Positions 22,181 to 31,894 of a DNA stretch of 64,000 bases are shown here, in pieces; the first letter of the stretch is position 1, and every line of letters begins with the position of its first letter. Source of the DNA: Lepidonotus clava. Lineage: Eukaryota > Annelida > Polychaeta > Phyllodocida > Polynoidae. The translations under genes were made by a program, and so were the position numbers. The DNA lies in NCBI GenBank assembly GCA_936440205.1, contig OW387136.1, positions 50,366,232 through 50,430,231 on the forward strand, written 5' to 3'. The notes beneath the pieces were generated by a model, which was not told the origin of the DNA, ran no database searches, and saw only the letters and a list, made by a program, of their open reading frames with translations.

Positions 22181-24452
22181 ATGGCTCCACCCGAAGACGA
22201 CGGCGCTGCGGGTGGCGGTGGTAATGGTTGTAACCAAGCAGTGGTAAATAGGATGAAATCCCTTGAACTAGGTGGGCTACCAGATTTCGATCCCAAGGGG
22301 GACCCTACTACTCTATGCACGCTGTGGAAAAGGTGGAAACGGGCCTTTAGCTTGTATGTGAAATCAAAAGGGGTGACAGAGGAGGAGCAGAAGGTAGCAC
22401 TGTTATTACATATACCACGGTTGGCACTGAGAACAATAGAACTAGGCCGTGAATATAACGCGTATTCCGCCAGTCAAGCGGAACGCCTCCACATAAAGTC
22501 ACGGCGCCAGAGAGGTGCCGATAAGTCTACTGGGAGCAGGGGTGGGGAGTGGGAGTGGGGAGCAGGAGCGGGGAGAAGGGTTGGGTATTGGGTTTGTACA
22601 ACTTTAATTGTCAAAATTCTATAAAGAAACTCCCAAAATTATAGAAACATAATCATAATTTTACTAATTTGTTAAGTGTACATCAAGATTTACGAGGTTT
22701 AAACTTATTGCTTTAATGTTTTCAAATTAACAAATTATGATTGATAAATTTGCAAAGCATTTACAGGGTATTTTCTTCTGCACTTTTACGAATTTAGGCT
22801 CTCCCTGGTGAAACAAACATAACATATTTACTTTGTATATATGAAATACTACGCATTTCTTAACCTGTTCTTAAATTGCCTCCCTTAGTCATATTCACTG
22901 TTCCTTCTTTGGAAATTTATAGTTTCAATTCGAACTCATTAAAAAGAAATAAACTGTCTTTACCTTATATCCCTCTCTCAGTGACTTCCAAGTTGATAAT
23001 GAGGAAACCCAGTGAGATATTGGACCTTTATAGGGCCAGGGTGAAATGTACAAGACCACATGACCAGATCCCAGACAAACAACAATTAACCCCCCTTCCT
23101 CCCTCCCCAACCCCCCTCCCTCCCTCCCCCTCCTCAGCCCCAAGACCCGTGGTATATGCCAGATATAGCCCTCGTCTGTGGCAGTACTTGATACATTCAC
23201 TCGGCTAGCGCCTCGTGAATATATCGCGTACAGCCACAGACTCATGCTATATCTACCACATAAGGGGGTATGGGCCTGCAGGAGGTGTTTTATTCTCTAG
23301 TGCCTGAGGACTGTGACTTATCTCTGCAGGAAAGTTTGAAAATATTGGATGACCATTTTGTTGCCTCTGTTAATGTTCCCTTTGAGAGGCACCTGTTTCG
23401 TCAGCTGGAGCAGGGGGCGGAGGAGACCATCGACCAGTTTGTGTGCAGGCCCCGCCAACGGTCTACGTCATGTGACTTCGGGGACGTGGACGAGGCGATA
23501 CACAACCAGCTGATTGAAAAGTGCCGCGACCAGAGGTTGCGTCGCAAGTTCCTGGAGAGGTCAGGGAATGGTAAGCTTAAAGATCTACAGGATATAGCCC
23601 ATGAGTATGAGGCGGTAGAGGCCCAAATGAAGTCTATGAATCGTACTTCCCCGGCGGCACAGGTTAACGCAGTACAAAAGAAGGACACAGGTCAGTAAAT
23701 GGGTGGCCAAAGGTAAACCCCAAGGTGATAAAAGTAAATCGCGTAGGGACAAACGGTGCTTTAACTGTGGGCGTAGTGACCATTTTTCAGTAGATCAGGA
23801 GTGTCCGGCCAGGGGTAGGAACTGTAATAAGTGTGGCGGTACGGGACATTACGCGGTGTGTTGCCCGAAGGACAAGACTGGGGACGCTAGACCTAAGCCA
23901 CAGGGCTGGAAGGGTCAGGGAAAACGGAGAGCGTACCAGGTGGCGGACGATTCGCCAGATAACGGTGCCCAGGAGGAGCACCATGCTTTCCACGCAGGGA
24001 ATGGTCCGAGTGACGGTGTTGTAGACCTTAAAATTGGGGGCGTCATGATTAAGTCCATGCTCATTGACTCTGGCGCTTCCTGTAATCTAATGGACAAAGC
24101 CACGTGGGATGTGTTGAAAGCGCGTAATGTTAAGGCAATATCTCAGAAATCAGACAAGAAACTGTTTGCTTATGGGCAGACCGAACCCATTGAGATATTC
24201 TGGACCTTTAATTCAGAGATAGCATGCGAAGCTAGTGGTGAGTCATGCCAGGGACAGTTCACGGTTATTAAGGGCAAGGGGCCGACCTTGCTTAGTAAGG
24301 GCACCGCAGAGAAACTTAACGTGTTACGCATGGGACTAGTCTCGGAGACCGTGTACTCAATTACTCCAGAGGGCTGTGATGAGGACGTGTGGGCGAAATT
24401 CCCAGAAAAATTTACAGGCATAGGGAAGTTAGCAGGCCGAAAAACTGTGTAG
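22181..24452 (+). mobile_element. Element A, gag and protease part (fossil)
   Basis: The translation shows a gag-like region, then a nucleocapsid-like Cys/His-rich segment, then a retropepsin-like protease segment. It is broken. A later insertion carrying a foldback (arms about 23161-23187 and 23228-23254) sits in the gag part. Confidence 0.75.
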
Positions 24453-24471
24453 GGCATGTCATGGGTGTCAG

Positions 24472-25317
24472 GTGGTAGGAGGGTTGTGTGCACGTGAACC
24501 TATGCGGCGCGCAGAGCCGCCAACAGGGCTGTGGCAGGACGTGGCGGTCGACCTGATGGGGCCGTTACCGTCCGGTGAGAGTCTGCTCGCGATTGTGGAC
24601 TATTATAGCAGATTCTTTGAAGTTGGGATTCTCAGATCCACGACGGTTGAGAAGGTGTTTGAATTCTTAGGTCCGGTGTTCACGCGGTATGGTTACCCAT
24701 TTAGTTTGAAATCGGACAACGGACCACAATTTATCTCCCAGACGTTTAAAGACTTTCTGGTCGAGCATGGAGTAGAACATTGCACTTCGCCACCGTTATG
24801 GCCGCAGGCGAACGGTGAAGTGGAGCGGCAGAACAGGATGCTGCTCAAGGCGCTCAAAGTAGCGCAGGTGGAAAGGAAGAGTTGGCGAGAGGAGCTACAG
24901 AAATTCCTACTCGCGTATCGCAGCACACCACAAGTCAGCACCCGGGCAACACCTGCTTTATTAATGTTCGGTAGGGATTTCCGGACAAAGTTCTCCGAGT
25001 TAAGGCGCGAGCCGAATCCTGAAGAAGTACGCGACAGGGACTGCCAGAATAAGCTGGTGCATAAGGTGTATGCGGATAAAAGGCACGGAGCACAGGAGAG
25101 CTCCACTACACCAGGCGACCAGGTGTTGCTGAAAAAGACCAAGGCGACAGGAAAATTAGCGCCTAATTTTGAATCCGAGCCATATGTGGTGACCGCAAAG
25201 GAGGGACACGAAGTCACCATACAATCTAAGGATGGGGCCGAATACCGACGGGACTCGTCTTTTGTAAAGCCCTATCAGTCAGACGAACCAGGACAGGCAC
25301 CTGGCCCCGTATTCTAA
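24472..25317 (+). mobile_element. Element A, integrase part (fossil)
   Basis: The open stretch encodes a retroviral-type integrase core followed by a C-terminal domain typical of Ty3/gypsy elements. It runs into the nested TIR element at its right edge. Confidence 0.82.
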
Positions 25318-25437
25318 GACGTTTTGAACATAACTTGAACCAACTTTGAACCATCCTTGAACCCATTTTCCGTTCAAGAGGGATCAAACCATGGTAACGG
25401 TTCAACTCCCATTTCTAAAACAAAGGATTAGTTCAAA

Positions 25438-26143
25438 CTTGCTGGGGGACGAGGCTTGTAGGTTGTTCCCTTGTCAGGACCACAATGAACTGAGAAATAG
25501 AAATTTGGTGCCAAATCATGTTGGCTGTGCACACGCTATGCCTTGATGGCAATAGCTGGGTTTCTATTGGTCAGTTTTGTTTACTGACCCAAACCTTCTT
25601 AAGAAGGTGTCCTCTCACTGGTTGAGGGGAGTGGTGTGTCTGCAGGGGGTTCCTTATTGAAAATCCCTGTATTTGATTTTGTATAAAGAGTGTGAAAATT
25701 AAAGAAAAAAATACAAATAAATTATTAAAATTAGTAATCCACACCAAAGGTGGAAACCCATGTCATGTTTTTTATTGTGGTTTCGCCGGTTAGGGCTCAT
25801 CAGCTGAACTTGGGAAAACAGTCTGGAATAATTTTATTGTTTTTAGGTGCACTGTGTGTCCACTCTCCAATGGTCCTGTTGGGTAGGACCATCTGGTGGT
25901 TCTTTATTGCATTTGTCTACCTTTTATAGGTGCATACAGTGTGGCCCTCTTATGGGCTCTACTTTAAATTTCTGGTGTTCTTTATACATGAGTATAAGGA
26001 ATAAACTCAGTTCAGTGTGACCATATGGATATAGCTTATGGGGAATCAATATGGGTGAAAATTGATTTATAAGCAGTGTGAACACTGTCATAAAAAAAAT
26101 AATTTATGACAGTGTTCACACTGCTTATAAATCAATTTTCACC
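25438..26143. mobile_element. 706-bp insert flanked by a 17-bp direct repeat
   Basis: CAAAGGATTAGTTCAAA occurs at 25421-25437 and 26144-26160, bracketing about 706 bp. A long target duplication suits target-primed (LINE-driven) insertion, but the right end is a palindrome (26052-26145) rather than a poly(A) tail. No coding sequence and no family were recognised. Confidence 0.6.
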
Positions 26144-26145
26144 CA
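26052..26145. repeat. Perfect palindrome, 43-nt arms
   Basis: Arms 26052-26094 and 26103-26145 are exact reverse complements around an 8-nt A-rich loop. The arm starts TGGGTGAAAATTGATTTATA. RNA or single-stranded DNA from here would form a very stable hairpin. Confidence 0.95.
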
Positions 26146-26193
26146 AAGGATTAGTTCAAATACGGTTCAAATGTGGTTCAAAGTTAAACTACC

Positions 26194-26409
26194 CAGGGAT
26201 ATTCCTAGAAAAACTTTTCGAGTATCAAAAGCCCCAGGAGCCTAGGTTTAAGGGGGGCCATTCCCCATAATCGGAGGGGCTTTTTCTCTATTTCTTTAAA
26301 CTTATGTATCATTATTGATGCGGGAATGGCCCCCTCAAATGTGCTACAATGCGGGAATTAAACTATCAATGCGGGAATCCCGCATCCCGCACCCCTAGGG
26401 AGAACCCTG
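26194..26409. mobile_element. CAGGG-type MITE, copy 1 (6-bp target duplication)
   Basis: A 216-bp element beginning CAGGGATATTCCTAGAAAAA and ending GAGAACCCTG, flanked by ACTACC (26188-26193 and 26410-26415). Internal text GCGGGAATGGCCCCCTCAA is shared with 54716-54911. CAGGG ends and a short duplication suggest hAT-like mobilisation. Confidence 0.8.
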
Positions 26410-27082
26410 ACTACCCATGGGGGGTGGTTCAAGCCAGGTTCAACCTTGTCATTATATATAAAGGGATGTTTCTACGTGTGAAAAGGTCCAAATTCGACCT
26501 TTATATATATCTATATTTGACCATTTCCCGGTTACTGAATACATGTAAAACACTTCCATTCAATTAATCTCAATTTTCGGGGCTTGAACCTAAACTGTAA
26601 TGTTTTGGTTCAGAGTTGGTTCAACTTACCAAAAATAGGTTCAAGGTGGTTCAAATAGGTTCAACACAGTTCAAATGAAAAATGTTCACATCTGTCTTAG
26701 AACCAAAAGATCAACTGAACCTTTCTTGAATTAAACTTAGCAAAAGTTCAAATCGGGACTTGGAATACGGGGCCTGATGTGCCAAAGGTTGTCACCAGTG
26801 ATCCACCCACCACCCTGCATAGAGCGACCATAGCGGCGCCAACACAGCTGTCAAAATCACCAGCGCTGAGAGCTACGAGACCAGCGCGTGAGTCTAAATT
26901 ACCACCCAGGCTCAAGAACTATGTGCTAAAATAATGGTGTGTGTCAGGTAAATGTGTGTTATGGACAATGACCCAGGAATGTGAAATGGACTATGAAAAT
27001 GAACAATGGTTTCAGTATGGACAGTGAAAAATATGGACAGTGAAATATCATGAGTGATTTCTGTTCTGAGAAAAAAAGGGAT

Positions 27083-27257
27083 TGTAGTGTATCAGAGGCC
27101 GCCGCCGGGTAACAATTGTGGGGGGAAAACATTCACTGAGACATCGGCTGCGCAAGTAGCGGTAATGGCGTCGTGACGAAGCAGGCAGTCTGTAATAGCA
27201 CTGAAGATTAAAGCAAATTACCAAGTAATCCTGGGTTGTTCTATGCTGGATTCTACA
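27083..27257 (+). repeat. 3' LTR of element A
   Basis: About 175 bp, TGTAGTGTATCAGAGG to GATTCTACA. It is preceded by a purine run (GAGAAAAAAAGGG) that fits a polypurine tract. Confidence 0.88.
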
Positions 27258-27262
27258 AAAGC

Positions 27263-27755
27263 CTCTTATGTATGGTGATACTTTACACGTCATACCTAGA
27301 CTCCTCCTTACTCCAAGACAATTTTAGCTAAGGCGTCCACAGGTGTAAACACTACGCTAAGCTTTCAGAGCAAGGTCTGACCATCCGCGTCAGTACAGAA
27401 CAAGTTATTTGGCACACAAAGCATTGAACAACTTACAAACCTAGCAACTTTTGCGTACCAAATTATGGAATGTTGCAAATCAAACTAGTCAACTACCTCT
27501 AGATATATCCACCGATGACACCAGTAGACTTATCTGATCCATCCAGCACTGAGTACAGTTTTGTAATGCACTAATCAAATTTCACAGCTGTATTTTGTAT
27601 TTTCTAAATTTTGTTTAATTGTTTTCTTATTTTATATTCATGTAACATTGTTAATGCTGTATATATTTATGTATTCCTGTGCCTCATGGAGGTTGTGAAT
27701 AAAGTTCATTGTCATTATCATTGTCATTTATTGTCATTGTCATTGGTACAGGATT
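27263..27755. other. Intergenic, with a short TCATTG tandem repeat
   Basis: No gene was seen. About 27703-27745 is a simple repeat of (AT)TGTCAT units. An AATAAAG box near 27700 sits at the end of possible 3' LINE-like text, not assignable. Confidence 0.4.
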
Positions 27756-27759
27756 TTAA

Positions 27760-30098
27760 CCCCTTCCTGACTGCCCCATAGGAAATCGATCATATATGAT
27801 CGATGGTCATTAATTAGGCTTCAATTTCTATAATTTTGATATCCCAATGTTAATTTTTAAAATATATAATTATATTAGATGTCATTATACAACAAAATTG
27901 AGGTATACTTTGCTCACGAAAACTTCAATGTTAATTTTGTGACACTTTGATTGATGGTATATTTGGCAAATTTAACATGATATTGATAGGGCCACCTTAT
28001 TTCGCCCTTAAAAGATTAGAATATTTGACATTAAAAGGTTCTAATGGTAATTCAAAATATAAATCTTTCCTTCTGAGTGATCATAACTTGTTCACAATTT
28101 TCATATGTATAAACTTGAATCTCTTTTACATCTACTTGTTGAGATTCATTCCAAAATAATTCAAAAATTCTATTCTGAGAAAATGCTAATAAATGAGCCA
28201 TTGTACTGAAGTTCAGTGCAAAAGAATTATTATAGTCTTTAGAATCAATATTAACTGTTGTAAACTCTCCGGTTCTGGCAAGAGTGCATAGTGAATCAAG
28301 TGACGCTAGTGTGTGAGCTACGTGCCGAGTGGTGCCACTGTCCTGTGGCCTAGGTAGAGTGTATAGGGTTGTCGTGGATGATGACGCTCCCATGCAGAAA
28401 AGATTGTAACTGAGTTAGTTCGCTCCTCTACAGGTATGCACAGGTACGAAAGGGACATTAGTGCAATAGGAAAGACTTTTGGGGAGCGTTATGATTTCAG
28501 TGTACGAAATGCCTAGCTTAAGAGAATACTATGGGATAAAGGGTCTTGTCATCAACAATAGCTTTACATGGAATTAGAAGTAGAATTAGTTTAATGTAAG
28601 TAAGAATGAGATGTATGAAAGATAGAGAAAACACAATTGCAGGTGTTGGAGTATATGGGTATAGCGCCAAGCCTTTGGCTGGCGCTATATAAGCAGTATG
28701 AGACTTAGGATAGACGAGCAGACCAATATAGACTTCGATCAGAACACATGGGAGCAATAGTCTAACAAACGGATCATAACGGGTAGTGCTGATACTGTAG
28801 TAACCGCTACAATAAGGTGATAGTAAGGATTGGAACAGCTTAGGCTTAGCCTTACGGACGGAGTACTGGATGTGACGGAGACTCTACCGATGGTCTCCGG
28901 CACCGGTAGATGGGAGATGACTCTCCCAACAGTTGCTGAGTGTATAGACCTCAAAAGGGGAAGCTTAACCATAGCTATACCTGGTTGGAACGTTACTGAT
29001 GTTGTTAGCATTGTGAGATGGATGGCATGTATTGTATGGATGAAAGGACTATGTACTTGTATCTTCATACTGTCTACATGGATATAATATAAATTACCTC
29101 TTGCCAAGCGCGTGTTCTTTGTATAGGAATGAGCCCCTTTACTTAGAATCTCTACCACTGAAGAACAGACGAACATCTGGAATAAGATCTAACTGGATCA
29201 GGAATAAAAGCTAGCTAACACAACGTACAATAATGAAGAACTCCCCTTATTTAAATAGTAATTGTTTATTTATACGTCTTCAAGTAGTAAAAACGTCATG
29301 CACTCTAAAAAAGCGACAAACATCATGCAGTCTAACGAACGATTCAACATGTCTATTTAAGATACAAACAAATAAGAACTATATCAACGAAACAACATCG
29401 GAATTAACTAAAGATAAAATAACACCAGTCAAGCTCACCATTTTCATTCAAATTCAAGATGGCCGCCCTTCTGTTTTCACATTTAATAGTTTTATCATTA
29501 TTTTCATAATTTCCTTTAGCTTTGCTTTTTAATTAAATCATTTTAAAAAGTGCACAACCATTCAGTAAACTGACCTCAATAATAATTCTAAACATTGTTC
29601 TGTCAAATTTTGCATTTTCATTACTCTAATATGATAATTTTATTGTATTTTATCAAGAATTACTCGAAATAATGGAAATTCCCCTATTTTTGGAGCATGA
29701 CCTACCTATCATCCTGTTTACATAGGTACTTGAAAAATATTGATGATTACAATAATATGGTATCAAATGATAGGAAATGACATGGAGAACAACTTTCTAA
29801 TTAGTTTTTTTTCTCTAAAATTAATATTGATTCATATTTTTTGGCTTTTTTAATAAAAAAAAGACCTAAAAATATTCATTTTTTGAGAAATTTCATTACT
29901 TTTCAAAACGTTCTATAGTTACCTTGGCAACCAAAATCAAAGATTTAAATATATTCCCTAAACCCTGTCATAACTCGGTATAATGATGATATAAAACTTT
30001 TTGATGAAACCCTCTTATAGAATATCAAAATTTAGAAACAAAATTGTGTATGTTCATTCACTTTCGTATAATCCATTTTTTGTGCCGTCAGCAAAGTG
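27760..30098. mobile_element. TTAA-bounded element (piggyBac-like) holding a putative solo LTR
   Basis: The left end CCCCTTCCTGACTGCC after TTAA (27756-27759) resembles the reverse complement of the right end (CACTTTGCTGACGGCA) before TTAA (30099-30102). Without the solo LTR at 28202-29437 the element would be about 1.1 kb. A palindrome, ATCGATCATATATGATCGAT, lies just inside the left end. No transposase frame was seen. Confidence 0.6.
28202..29437 (+). mobile_element. Putative solo LTR, copy 1 (fossil)
   Basis: A 1,236-bp unit starting TGTACTGAAG and ending AAGCTCA, flanked by CCAT (28198-28201 and 29438-29441). It holds a TATA-like box (CTATATAAGCAG near 28686) and shares most of its length with 56396-57596. 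No coding part is attached. TG...CA ends, a 4-bp duplication and a core promoter fit a solo LTR; the parent family is unknown. Confidence 0.7.
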
Positions 30099-30102
30099 TT
30101 AA

Positions 30103-30295
30103 AGGGACGTTCTCGTCCGTGAGTTCAAAGAGATATATACACCAACGTAAGCGTAACGACGCCATCACTGGGGACGTGTTTTGCCCTTTCAGAATGTAAT
30201 AACATAATGTCATTGGTCACGTCGTGAATTTGACACGCTAATTAGATGGTTATAACGAAGCCAGCGGCGACGTTGTCACGGACGAGAACGTCCCT
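30103..30295. mobile_element. TTAA-flanked MITE, copy 2
   Basis: A 193-bp element with TIRs AGGGACGTTCTCGTCCGTGA, flanked by TTAA at 30099-30102 and 30296-30299. Its left TTAA is also the right-hand TTAA of the element at 27760-30098, so the two abut exactly. Confidence 0.88.
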
Positions 30296-30299
30296 TTAA

Positions 30300-31284
30300 C
30301 CTACAAAAAATATTATTGTTTTATTTTCCAAACCAAAATCTGAAAACCCAGAATTAAATAAACATCCATAAAACATTATGAATTTATATAAAAAAAATTA
30401 TTCCATATAAAACAGAATGTGGCGTTTCTAATGGTGTATTGGATTTGTCTGTATGATCTGTGGTTCTCTCATAATTAATTCCCAACCTTTGATAAATTAT
30501 AATATTCCTAAATTTCCTCGATTTCAGTGACTCAATATATATTTATTTCTAATCCCTGTAACTTAAATATCTCATGTTTAATTCTCTATCCGTTCCTGTA
30601 AAGTAAATTTTGATAAAAAGACAATTGAATTTGAGCAACATATATCCACAGGGCATAAAAGGTGTGAAATACTGGTCTCACACCTCACACTCTCCAAGCA
30701 AAATCCCTACCTTAGCAGGCTTAGGGGTTTTAGTTTTACGGTAACTTAGGCCAAAATGAAAGAGTCTATACAATAAGAGCCAATTAGGCCTCTACTTTAA
30801 GGATGCGGCTTAAATTAGGGGTTTACACAAGCTTGAATTCACTGGCATACATGAAAAAAATGTATGAAAAAATGGCTCATAGATAAACTCAAAAGTTGGG
30901 GTGCGGCTTAAATTAGGGTACCGTAGGGCACTAGGTGTTTTACGGTAGTTCTAATTAAGTAGGGCAGGCGGGCGGGCGTAACGTCATATCACCACATGGA
31001 AAGCATACGGCGTGAAGGACACCAGCTTAAAAATTGATCGCCCATTTTTTTTCTCCTGAAGATACTTGATAGAGGTAAAAGTCAGTGTTGATTGCCAAAA
31101 AAAAACGCTCAAAGTGGCTATATTCTCACAGACAGGGGGCGGCGGCCATTTGCCGTGATTTGGTGACGTCGGGTGGAGAGTGGCACCAACTCCACCGTCA
31201 GTATAAGAAAAAGAAACAACGACAGATGTAAGGAACTTTCCTCTTTTCTTTTTTGGCAAATTGTCTCCAGCTTCTGTTGTAGCC
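30300..31284. other. Upstream region of the second FkbM-type gene
   Basis: AT-rich up to about 30950, then GC-richer with GGGCGGGCG near 30965-30977 and a GTGACGTCGGG (CRE-like) motif near 31162. The 24 bases before the ATG match those of the paralogue. No TATA box is obvious. This is probably promoter plus 5' UTR. Confidence 0.45.
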
Positions 31285-31894
31285 ATGTCGGTGCGATTGG
31301 GCAGATGCTTGCGGACCTCGTCAAGACTTTGTCTTCTCAATGTGGTCATGACGTTGACACTTCTCTACGTCTTCTCCCGGCAATGGCTGCCCCGACGGGA
31401 GCGGGCACCTGTTGGGGCACCTGCAAGGGCACCTGTTGGGGCACCTGTTAGGGCATATACAACCACAACGTTTGATAAAATACAGCCAAACAGAGCTAGG
31501 ACGCCTGATGACGTACTTTCAGAGAGAGCGGTGAATATTCAAACTTTTGCGCCCCGGCGGAGGACACCCAAATTATTGAAATCTCAGGACTGGACCCCCA
31601 CGTGAGAATCTTTAACTGGGCAGGTTATGATCACAAAAATGGTAAAATCACAACCACACCATCCTTCAAGAACTGCTACAGTTTGAGGATCAAACCACAA
31701 AAGGCCAAGATCTGCGTGCACCAGGACCACGAGGACCTGTACGTGTCGAGGAGCCTGCGGCTGTATGGGGCCTGGGAGGGGGGGACCCTGGCCCTCATTA
31801 TGAGGGTCCTCAGGGGGAACCCCAAGTTAGACGTCCTGGACCTGGGGGCCAACCTTGGCCAGTACTCCCTGGCCGCCGCCGCCCTCCACCGCAG
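31285..31894 (+). CDS. FkbM-type gene, exon 1 (anchor, stem, SAM motif)
   Basis: The anchor frame runs from 31285 to about 31605 and the catalytic frame is open from before 31602 to the donor at 31895. The two overlap near DTQIIEISGLDPHVRIFNW, which the paralogue has in one frame. Only a few Pro/Ala repeats (APVGAPARAPVG) remain where the paralogue has about 75. Confidence 0.8.

Larger units (their letters stand above)
25303..26774. mobile_element. TIR DNA transposon nested in element A, with GGTTCAA subterminal motifs
   Basis: The ends GGCCCCGTATTCTAAG (25303-25318) and its near-complement (26759-26774) form 16-bp TIRs with one mismatch. Both subterminal regions are packed with short motifs: TTGAACC-type on the left (25325-25375) and GGTTCAA-type, the reverse complement, on the right (26610-26680). 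Mirror-image motif clusters are a hallmark of transposase-binding subterminal repeats. There is no transposase, so it is non-autonomous. It carries two later insertions (25438-26143 and 26194-26409), leaving about 550 bp of its own. Confidence 0.75.
21215..27257 (+). mobile_element. Ty3/gypsy-type LTR element A (old, broken)
   Basis: A fossil Ty3/gypsy element about 6.0 kb long, bounded by short TG...CA LTRs and by the 5-bp target duplication AAAGC (21210-21214 and 27258-27262). Parts recognised are gag-like, zinc-knuckle plus protease, and integrase; no reverse transcriptase part was recognised. It is broken, with at least several breaks, and it holds later insertions (a foldback-containing block in the gag part and the nested element at 25303-26774). 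The LTRs differ at several sites, so it is clearly older than element B at 32330-45212. Confidence 0.88.

Noticed and set aside
24693-25220. 175-aa minus-strand frame opposite the integrase part
   Set aside because: Shadow of the integrase frame on the other strand.
28830-29176. Overlapping frames of 85 and 145 aa within 28739-29176
   Set aside because: They lie inside the putative solo LTR and are not open in its second copy.
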